Shown: positions 25,438 through 32,706 of the stretch, piece after piece
How positions within the stretch are numbered: position 1 is the first letter of the stretch
Layout: each line of letters starts with the position of its first letter
Assembly: GCA_030682835.1 (NCBI GenBank)
Contig: JAUXNG010000065.1
Coordinates: 1-55,237 of the forward strand
Length of the DNA stretch: 55,237 bases
From: Hydrogenophaga sp.
GTDB lineage: Bacteria; Pseudomonadota; Gammaproteobacteria; Burkholderiales; Burkholderiaceae_C
Direction of reading: 5' to 3'
Program-made: the position numbers and the translations under genes
Notes under the pieces: generated by a model
Databases searched by the model: none
What the model was told of the DNA's origin: nothing
The model's input: the letters and a program-made list of their open reading frames with translations, nothing else

Positions 25438-27501
25438 TCAGGCCGGCAGCACGAACCCGGCGGCCGGCAAGGTGAACCGGAACACCGTGCCGCGTGGCTG
25501 CACGGCCTCAAAGTTGAGGGCGCCGCCGTGCTGCTCGATCACGGTGCGGCACAGGCTCAGGCCCAGGCCCATGCCCTCGGATTTGGTGGTGAAAAACGGC
25601 GTGAACAGCTGCGCCTGTACCTCCGGGCTCATGCCCTGGCCATGGTCGGCCACCGAGAACTCGACCCACAGCCGCCGCGCCGGCCCGCCGGGGCGGGTGT
25701 CCGCGTGCAGGCGGGTCTGCCGCACCGCCAGCGTGAGCACGCGCAACCCCGACTGCTGGGGCGGGTCGCCCTCGGGCATGGCCTGCATGCCGTTGCGGGC
25801 CAGGTTGAGCAGCACCTGCTCGACCATGGTGCGGTCGCACAGCACGGCCGAGGTGCCGTGCGGCACCTGGATCTGCAGCCGGATGCCCAGCTTCTTGGCC
25901 TGCAGCGCCAGCAGCGGGGCAATGGCGTCGATCAGGCTCTGCGGCGCCACCGGCTCGTGCACCTGCTCGCGGCGGCGCACGAAGTCGGCCACGCTCTTGA
26001 TGACGCGCCCGGCCCGCTCGGCCTGTTCGCCGATGCGCTGCATGGCCAGCGTGAGGTCGGCCCGCGCCGGTGTCTCGGGAACGTCTTGCAGCAGGTTCAG
26101 GGTGCCGGTGGCGTAACTGGCAATGGCCGCCAGCGGCTGGTTGAGCTCGTGGCTCAGCAGCGAGGCCATCTCGCCCACGGTCGCCAGGCGCGCCGTGGCC
26201 TGCAGCCGGTCGTGCGACGCGCGGTTGAGGTCCTCCACCCGGCGCTGCTCGGTGAGGTCGAGGATGGCGCTCATGTAGCCGGTCTGCACGCCCTGGGCGT
26301 CAATCAGCGGCGCTTCGATGATGAGCACGGGGAAACGGGTGCCGTCGCTGCGCTGGAACACCGACTCGAAGCCTTCGCGCGGCAGGGTCTGCCCGGCCAG
26401 CCGCACCGCCTGGCGCTGCTGGTACTCGTCCACCAGCTCGGGCGGCCACCACGGCGCGGGCAGGCCGGTGCCGATGAGCTGCTCCGGCGTGAAGCCCACC
26501 ATCTGGCAGAAGGCCGGGTTGACGTAGGTGACCCGGCCGTCCATGGTGCGGGCACGCAGGCCGGTCACGAGCGAGTTTTCCATCGCCTTGCGAAAAGCGA
26601 GCGCTTCGGCCACCTCCAGCTCGGCACGCTGGCGCCGGCGCATGTCGCGTCCGAACAGGGCCAGCACGGCCAGCAGGGCCAGCGACAGGGCGCTGACCAC
26701 GGCCGTGAGGAAATTGGGGAAAAGTCCTCCGGTGCGCCGCGGGCTATCCAGGCGCAGCATCAGGGTGTGGCCCGGCAGGTCCAGCAGAGCGCTGGCACTC
26801 AGGCTGCGCTGGCTGCCCTGCACCGTGCTGTGCAGGGCCAGACGGGTGCCGTCGGGCTCGGTGAAGGCCAGGCCTCGGTCGCGCAGCAGGTCTTTGCCGG
26901 GCAGCTCGGCGAGCAGGCCGGGCAGGGTGTAGGTCGCCACCAGAAAGCCGGTCGGCTCGCCGGGGCGCACCACGGGCACGCACATTTCGATCAGCTCCAT
27001 GCCCTGCCCGCCGCTCATGGGCCAGAAGTAGGAGGCCGAAAAGGCCGGCCCCGACAGGCGCCGCGCGCTTTCGCAGGCCTGGCGCATTTCGGGCAGGAAC
27101 TGGTCACGCTCCAGGTAGCCCGACAAATGGCCCCGAAACGGTGTGTCGCGCGAGGCCAGCAGCCGGTACGACGCGTCGCGCCATTCCAGCCGCATGATCT
27201 CGCGGTGCGCACTCAGCAACTCGGACGCGGGCTGCACCCAGGAATCGGGCGTGGGCGAGACGCTGTGCAGCGACTGCAGGGTCTGCACGTTGCGCAGCAG
27301 GCCGGTGCGGATGTCGCCCGCCACCTGCGCCGCATCGCTCTCCAGCGCCACCTGCTCGCGGCTCTGCTCGTACTCGGCGGCCAGGAACACCAGCACGCCC
27401 AGCAGCAGCGCCACCAGCGTGAGCAGCGCCGCCCAGAGCACCCAGCGGCGCGAACGCAGGCTGGAGCGCATGGCAGGCTGGGGGTCGGCGAATGCGCTCA
27501 T
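25438..27501 (-). CDS. PAS-domain sensor histidine kinase
   Basis: 687-aa membrane sensor. There are two membrane helices (WVLWAALLTLVALLLGVLVF and LTAVVSALSLALLAVLALF, about 280 residues in) with a periplasmic sensory domain between. A PAS domain follows (TYVNPAFCQMVGFTPEQLIG) with a PAC-like tail. The HisKA box is ASLLSHELNQPLAAIASYAT, of the DctB/FixL type. The ATPase shows N box NLARNGMQAM, G1 ADHGQGM, F box FTPFFTTKSEGMGLGLSL. It pairs with the FixJ-like gene downstream. I start at MSAFADPQPA (27501); the longer frame reads into a dispersed repeat. The ligand is unknown; relatives sense C4-dicarboxylates or redox state. Confidence 0.93.
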   Translation of the reverse strand: MSAFADPQPAMRSSLRSRRWVLWAALLTLVALLLGVLVFLAAEYEQSREQVALESDAAQVAGDIRTGLLRNVQTLQSLHSVSPTPDSWVQPASELLSAHREIMRLEWRDASYRLLASRDTPFRGHLSGYLERDQFLPEMRQACESARRLSGPAFSASYFWPMSGGQGMELIEMCVPVVRPGEPTGFLVATYTLPGLLAELPGKDLLRDRGLAFTEPDGTRLALHSTVQGSQRSLSASALLDLPGHTLMLRLDSPRRTGGLFPNFLTAVVSALSLALLAVLALFGRDMRRRQRAELEVAEALAFRKAMENSLVTGLRARTMDGRVTYVNPAFCQMVGFTPEQLIGTGLPAPWWPPELVDEYQQRQAVRLAGQTLPREGFESVFQRSDGTRFPVLIIEAPLIDAQGVQTGYMSAILDLTEQRRVEDLNRASHDRLQATARLATVGEMASLLSHELNQPLAAIASYATGTLNLLQDVPETPARADLTLAMQRIGEQAERAGRVIKSVADFVRRREQVHEPVAPQSLIDAIAPLLALQAKKLGIRLQIQVPHGTSAVLCDRTMVEQVLLNLARNGMQAMPEGDPPQQSGLRVLTLAVRQTRLHADTRPGGPARRLWVEFSVADHGQGMSPEVQAQLFTPFFTTKSEGMGLGLSLCRTVIEQHGGALNFEAVQPRGTVFRFTLPAAGFVLPA

Positions 27502-27543
27502 GCCAGCGCGCGCGAGAGGCGTCTGTCCGCCCAGCAAACACCG

Positions 27544-27621
27544 TGGAACCGGCTTTGCCGGGCCACAGGTGTTGCCCCCCAGTGGGGGGTGACGCACCCC
27601 TGGGCGCGGCGCGGGGGGCGT
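27544..27621 (-). repeat. Dispersed GC-rich repeat, copy 2 (nitrilase-kinase gap)
   Basis: About 78 bp, beginning GGAACCGGCTTTGCCGGGCC exactly as copy 1 at 12126-12201, and sharing the run of paired C and G blocks and the GGCGCGGCGCGGGGGG end. It lies one base past the nitrilase stop codon on the minus strand, the same position relative to a stop as copy 1. Likely a REP-type element with a role in transcript ends. Confidence 0.75.
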
Positions 27622-27622
27622 C

Positions 27623-28429
27623 TCACAACCTGCGGTGCTGCAGCGCGGGCAGCTGCTGGCGCACGGCCAGCAGCCGCACCATGTCGAACTCGGCCATCAC
27701 CACGCCCGGCCCCTCGGCGTGCAGCCCCATGATCTCGCCCCAGGGGTCGATCACCATGGTGTGGCCCCAGGTGCGCCGGCCGTTCTCGTGCAGGCCCCCC
27801 TGCGCGCTGGCGATCACGTAGGCCTGGTTCTCGATGGCGCGGGCCCGCAACAGCACCTCCCAGTGGGCGCGTCCGGTGGTGTGGGTGAAGGCGGCGGGCA
27901 CCAGCAGCACGTCGGCGGCGAGCAGGCGGTACAGCTCGCCAAAGCGCAGGTCGTAGCAGACGCTCTGGCCGATGCGCCAGACCTGACTGTTGCGTGCGCT
28001 GAAGTCGAACACGGTGGGCGTCTCGCCGGCCCGCAGCACCGCGGCCTCGTCGTAGCGCTCCACCCCGTTGTCGTAGCGGAACAGGTGGATCTTGTCGTAG
28101 CGGCTGGTGACCTCGCCGCGCGGTCCGTAGACCAGCGAGGCGTTGGCCGCGTGCGCGGGGTCGTCGGTGGCCATGGGCAGCGTGCCGCCGACGATGGAAA
28201 TCTTCAGGTCGCGCGCGGTGTCGGACAGGAAATCCTGCACCGTGCCCAGGCCGGGTGTTTCGGCCAGCACCAGCTTGTCTTCGTCTTTCTGCCCCATGAA
28301 GCAGAAATACTCGGGCAGCACGGCCAGCTCGGCGCCAGCGTGGGCGGCCAGGGTCAGCAGGCGGCGGGCTTCGCTCAGGTTGGCATCGAGGCTGATGCCC
28401 GAGACCATCTGGATGGCGGCGACTTTCAT
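27623..28429 (-). CDS. Carbon-nitrogen hydrolase (nitrilase superfamily amidase)
   Basis: 268-aa nitrilase-superfamily enzyme. The catalytic triad is clear: Glu40 (AVLPEYFCF), Lys113 (SRYDKIHLF) and Cys158 (GQSVCYDLRF). Branch-10/Nit-like members are omega-amidases or deaminated-glutathione amidases that hydrolyse amides in the cytosol. The exact substrate cannot be told from sequence. It begins MKVAAIQMVSG at the standard position. It lies 66 bases after the large YhdP-like gene and is probably co-transcribed; this pairing is common in Burkholderiales. Confidence 0.93.
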   Translation of the reverse strand: MKVAAIQMVSGISLDANLSEARRLLTLAAHAGAELAVLPEYFCFMGQKDEDKLVLAETPGLGTVQDFLSDTARDLKISIVGGTLPMATDDPAHAANASLVYGPRGEVTSRYDKIHLFRYDNGVERYDEAAVLRAGETPTVFDFSARNSQVWRIGQSVCYDLRFGELYRLLAADVLLVPAAFTHTTGRAHWEVLLRARAIENQAYVIASAQGGLHENGRRTWGHTMVIDPWGEIMGLHAEGPGVVMAEFDMVRLLAVRQQLPALQHRRL

Positions 28430-28495
28430 GACGGACTCCTCGGCTAAAACAGATGGGGATGGTAGCGCCCGCCCTGCCCCGGGCGTGCGCCTGGT

Positions 28496-31400
28496 TCAGG
28501 GCAGGCTGCCGTTGGGCCGCGCCGCTTCGAGCGTGGTCGCCCGCCGGTCGATTTTCTCGATCTGCGGATCGTCCCAGCCACCGGTGATGTGGAATTCCTG
28601 GGTGGCCGCGGTCTGCAAGGGCTGGCGCAGCAGGAACTGCGCCAGAAAGGAACCCAGGCCCACCGCCGGGTTGATGGCGGTGGCGATCAGCGCGGCGGTG
28701 CCGGCGTTGATCTCGGGCACCACCACCACCTTCAGGTCCTGCTGCTCGCGCGCCAGGTCGGCCGTGCCCTCCATCAGCACCGCCGCGTTGATGCCCTTCA
28801 TCTGCAGGTTGTTGGTGAACAGCACGCCCTGTTCGATGCGGGCATCGCCGCGCACGAAGTCGAACGAAAAGCCCTCGGAAAACACGTCGCGGAAATCCAG
28901 CGCCAGGCGACGCGGCAGCGCCTGCAGGCTGAGCACGCCGAGCAGCTTGGCCGCCCCAGGCTCCACCTTGAGGAACTGCCCCCGCTCCACATCGGCCTGC
29001 AGCTGGCCCGACAGACTGCCGTAGTCGACCGTGAAAGGCGATCCCAGCCAGCCCACCTGGCCTTCAATACGCCCTTTGCCGCCCCGCACCAGCCCTTGGC
29101 GGCCAAAGCGGTTGAGCAGCTGGCCCGAGTCGTCGATGTCGAGCTGGAAGCTCAGCGCGGTGCGGCGCGGCCCGCCGGTGCCCGTGGCGGCCCAGTTGCC
29201 GCTGGCGGTGAGCCGGGCCTCGGGCACGCCCAGCCGCAGCCGGTTCAGGCGCCATTCGCTGGCACGGCCGGGGCCGCTTCGGTTGACCGCCTCGATTTCG
29301 ACCCGTCCCAGGCGCCGCTGCGCCACGGTCAGCTCGTCCACCGCGATGTCCAGCGCGGGCACGCTGGTGGGCTGCTGCAGCAGCTGCTCCACCTCGCCCG
29401 CCACACTCGGCTCCAGTTTGAGGCGTGCCAGACGCGCATACACGCTGCCCGCGTTGCCAGGGCCGGGCTGGCGGTAGGCCACGTAGCCGTTGAGCTGGTC
29501 CGCGTCGACGTTGGCCCGCCACTGCCCACCCTCGCGCGAGGCGCCCACCACCAGGTCGTGGAACGGGCGCCCGCCCACGACGAGGCGGCTGGCCCGCAGT
29601 GCCAGGGAGCTGGGCAGGTAGCCCCGGGAGGCATCGGGCGGCGCAGGCCCTGCGCGCGGGGCACCCGCGCCAGCGGGCTCTGCAGGGCGCGTGGCCGTGC
29701 CGGCAGCGGTGGCAAAAGCGCGCTCCCACGCGTCGGCGTCGATGTCACCGAAGCGCAGGTTGCCGACCACCCCTTCCGCCGGCAGGGGCGCCACCTCGCC
29801 CGGCGACAGGCCCACCGCCACGCTCCCGCGCAGCACGCGGGAGTCTGCAGCGCCCAGCTCGCGTTCGTAATGCAGCAGCGCCAGCGGGGCCAGCGGCGAT
29901 CCCAGCTGCACCAGCAGGCGATCGGTGCGGGCCTGTTCGCTGGCCATCGTGAGCACGGCGTTGTCGTAGCGCAGGGGCAAGGCCGCATCGGCGCTTTTGC
30001 CCAGCGGCGCCGGCAGCTGGATGGCCATGCCCTGCAGCTGGCTCGTGACCAGCAGCTCGGGCACACCACCCCGGAATCCCAGCTGCGCGGTGTAGCCGGT
30101 GCTGCCGCTGGCGTGCTGGAACAGGCGGGAAACAAAGCCCAGGCCGGCGTCGCGCAGACCTTCGGCACTGGCAGTGCCCTGCCCGCGGAACTGGATGCGG
30201 GGAGCTCCGCCAGCGGGGTCCGGTCGCATGCCGCCCTCGAACCGCACCTCGCCGCCGTAGAGCCGGGCCTGCGCGCCGCTCACGCTGAAACCGCTCTCGC
30301 TGAACTGCACCGTGCCCGAGGCACGGCCGAGCAGTGGCGAGTCGGGGGTGATTTGCACGTCGTTGCCGGCCAGCTGCACCGTGCCGTTCACCCGTGTGTT
30401 GTCGATCTGCTCCAGCGGCAAGGTCAGGGCGAACTGCACCTGCGCCGGGCCGCCGATGCGCGCCTGCGCCAGGGCCTGCCCGGTCATGTCGTTGAGCGGG
30501 CCGTTTCGCACGAAACCGAGGACCTCGGTAGCCGGGCCCTGCGCCCGCGCGTTCACCTGCAGCGTCGGGCTATGCATGAGGTCGTCGATGCGGATCTCGG
30601 CCTGGCTCAGGCGCACGCCGGGCGCGCCCTCCAGGCCCGCCTGCAAGCTGCTCAGGCGCAGCGAAGCGCGGTCGAGCAGCAGTTCGCCATTGACCCCGCG
30701 CAGCGCCGGCCAGGCAGGCGCACCGGCCGATTGGAGGTAGGCCGGCACATAGTCGACATCCACGCCCTGCAGCTGGGCGGCGATGCGGAACTCGCCTTTG
30801 GCGCCCGGTGCGTCCAGCGGCATCTGGTCCAGTGCGCCCTGCACGCGAAAATCCACCCGGCTGGAACGGCCACCGCGCACCGCTTCGCGCACATAGTGGC
30901 GCGCGTCGGTGGACACCACCAACGGCAAATAGCGGTGCACCCGGGTGGCGTCGGCGCGGGTCAGGGTGGCTCGCAGATCCAGCACGCCGGGGAAGCGTGC
31001 CTGGTTCTCGCCGGTGTGCCAGCGCAGCTGGGCCGTGCCCTCGGCATCGGCGTTGGCCAGGCGCACATTGTCCAGCTGCGCCTCGATGCGCTCGCCCTGC
31101 ACGCGCCAGCTGGCGTCGGCCTCGAAACGGTCCAGCGGCAGGGCGTCCTCTTCGAACACGCCCGGCATCACCAGCGCTCCCCCGGCCACCGCCAGGCGAG
31201 CGCGGCCGCCGGCCTGGCTGAGGTCGAAATCGACCGTGGCCCCGGAAAATCCCGGCCGGCCGGGCAGCGGGTGCGTGCCCGCGGGTGCGCGTTGTCCGCT
31301 GGCCTGGGCGGCCAGCGCCAGTCCGGTGACGCGTCCCTTGGCCTTGTAGGTGCCGCCGGCCCACTCGGGCCAGCGCCACGGCGCCGGCTCCACCGCCGTT

Positions 31401-32698
31401 GTTGCCCCCGGCAGCGGGGCGGCGGCCTGCCAGCTGGCGCTCAGGTCCGACACTTCGCCCGCCGGCTGCAGGGTGGCGAGCAGGCGGTGTGAGGCCTCTG
31501 AGAGGGGCAGGCGGGTGGCCAAGGCCGAGAGTGCGGCCAGGTCGAGCTGGTCGGCCGTCAGCGTGGCGCTGGCGCCCCGCCCGGCGCGCGCGGTGGTGTG
31601 GTCCAGCCGCAGGTGCGCGGCTGGCCACTCTTGGCCCTCGCGTGTGCGAAAGCGCAGACCGTCGGACGCGAGCGAAAAGCCCTCGTCATTCCAGCGCGCC
31701 GAGAGCCGGCCGTTCAGGTCGTCCAGCAGCAGGGGGGGCAGGCCGGTGCCCAGCTGCGCGTCGACCGCCTGCAAGGCCAGATCGGCCGTGACGCCGCTCA
31801 CCTGGCCGCGCGTCACATCGGCCCAGCTGCGCAGTGCGCCCTGGCCGGCCTGCACGGACACGCCCCAGTCGGACAGGTCGACGTAGGCGCGCAGGTGCTG
31901 CAGGTCCACCTGCTGGAAGTCGGCGAACAGCTCGCCGTCCCAGCGCTCCCAGCGTTTCGACGCCGCACGGCGCGGCAGGCTCAGCAGCGGTTCGCGCACG
32001 CGTGCACGCAGGCTGAAACGCTCACCCCATTCAGCGGGTGGCGTGGCGTCCAGCCGCAGCTGGTGGGTGCGGGCGGTGTTGCGCACCAGCAGGTCCACAC
32101 CGTCCAGCGCCAGCGGGGGCTGGGCCCGCTGCTCATCGGTCCAGCGCAGCGTGCCGCCGCGAAGGACGAATTCGCGCTGGTCGAGAAACCAGTCCACCGC
32201 GCTTTCGTCGCCAGCGGCGTTACCAGACACATCCAGCCCCGCCACCTCGATGCGGCCCGCTGCGGTGCGGCGCACATCGAGCACCGGGCCGTCGATGACG
32301 ATCTGCTCAAACCCCCGGCGCCACAGCGATGCGACCGACAGCGCAGCGCGCACGCGCGGCAGGTGCAGCGCTTCGCGGCCCTGCGGATCGAGCAGGCGCA
32401 CGTCGCGCAGTTCAACGGACGGCACCAGCGCCGGCAGCCAGGCCCGTGCCCCGGTGGATTCGGCGCTCACCGCACCCACCGTCACGGGCACCCCCACCGA
32501 GGCAGAGGCCCAGCGCTCCAGCTCGGGACGCCAGTCGCCGATTCGGGGCACAATGAATGCGTGCAATACCCCCCAGGTGAGCGCAAACAGGCCCCAGGCG
32601 GCCAACACCAGCCACAGCAGGGCGCGGGTCAGCACCGACAGCGTCTTGAGCGTTCGAGTGGCTGGTGCGACGGGTGCCGGGCTTTGAATCATGTCCAA
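28496..32698 (-). CDS. YhdP/AsmA-like large envelope protein (DUF3971)
   Basis: 1400 aa. One N-terminal membrane helix (LLWLVLAAWGLFALTWGVLH) anchors a very long repetitive beta-rich protein that should lie in the periplasm. It belongs to the YhdP (AsmA superfamily) group, thought to move phospholipids from inner to outer membrane through a groove. Visible family features are the early VELRDVRLLDPQGREALHLP block and the C-terminal region with RQGLVRGGKGRIEGQVGWLG, GVLSLQALPRRLALDFRDVF and INPAVGLGSFLAQFLLRQPL. The start is at 32698 or the Met two codons later. It is divergent from glnE with only 8 bases between start codons. Confidence 0.92.
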   Translation of the reverse strand: MDMIQSPAPVAPATRTLKTLSVLTRALLWLVLAAWGLFALTWGVLHAFIVPRIGDWRPELERWASASVGVPVTVGAVSAESTGARAWLPALVPSVELRDVRLLDPQGREALHLPRVRAALSVASLWRRGFEQIVIDGPVLDVRRTAAGRIEVAGLDVSGNAAGDESAVDWFLDQREFVLRGGTLRWTDEQRAQPPLALDGVDLLVRNTARTHQLRLDATPPAEWGERFSLRARVREPLLSLPRRAASKRWERWDGELFADFQQVDLQHLRAYVDLSDWGVSVQAGQGALRSWADVTRGQVSGVTADLALQAVDAQLGTGLPPLLLDDLNGRLSARWNDEGFSLASDGLRFRTREGQEWPAAHLRLDHTTARAGRGASATLTADQLDLAALSALATRLPLSEASHRLLATLQPAGEVSDLSASWQAAAPLPGATTAVEPAPWRWPEWAGGTYKAKGRVTGLALAAQASGQRAPAGTHPLPGRPGFSGATVDFDLSQAGGRARLAVAGGALVMPGVFEEDALPLDRFEADASWRVQGERIEAQLDNVRLANADAEGTAQLRWHTGENQARFPGVLDLRATLTRADATRVHRYLPLVVSTDARHYVREAVRGGRSSRVDFRVQGALDQMPLDAPGAKGEFRIAAQLQGVDVDYVPAYLQSAGAPAWPALRGVNGELLLDRASLRLSSLQAGLEGAPGVRLSQAEIRIDDLMHSPTLQVNARAQGPATEVLGFVRNGPLNDMTGQALAQARIGGPAQVQFALTLPLEQIDNTRVNGTVQLAGNDVQITPDSPLLGRASGTVQFSESGFSVSGAQARLYGGEVRFEGGMRPDPAGGAPRIQFRGQGTASAEGLRDAGLGFVSRLFQHASGSTGYTAQLGFRGGVPELLVTSQLQGMAIQLPAPLGKSADAALPLRYDNAVLTMASEQARTDRLLVQLGSPLAPLALLHYERELGAADSRVLRGSVAVGLSPGEVAPLPAEGVVGNLRFGDIDADAWERAFATAAGTATRPAEPAGAGAPRAGPAPPDASRGYLPSSLALRASRLVVGGRPFHDLVVGASREGGQWRANVDADQLNGYVAYRQPGPGNAGSVYARLARLKLEPSVAGEVEQLLQQPTSVPALDIAVDELTVAQRRLGRVEIEAVNRSGPGRASEWRLNRLRLGVPEARLTASGNWAATGTGGPRRTALSFQLDIDDSGQLLNRFGRQGLVRGGKGRIEGQVGWLGSPFTVDYGSLSGQLQADVERGQFLKVEPGAAKLLGVLSLQALPRRLALDFRDVFSEGFSFDFVRGDARIEQGVLFTNNLQMKGINAAVLMEGTADLAREQQDLKVVVVPEINAGTAALIATAINPAVGLGSFLAQFLLRQPLQTAATQEFHITGGWDDPQIEKIDRRATTLEAARPNGSLP

Positions 32699-32706
32699 CG
32701 CAAATT

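Noticed and set aside
25528..27732. 734-codon open frame opposite the histidine kinase
   Set aside because: Antisense shadow of clear kinase motifs; composition (His, Gln, Arg, Ala) typical of shadows.
28589..31492. 967-codon open frame on the plus strand opposite the yhdP-like gene
   Set aside because: It is a high-GC antisense shadow: the minus strand has membrane helix and family motifs, while this frame has none.
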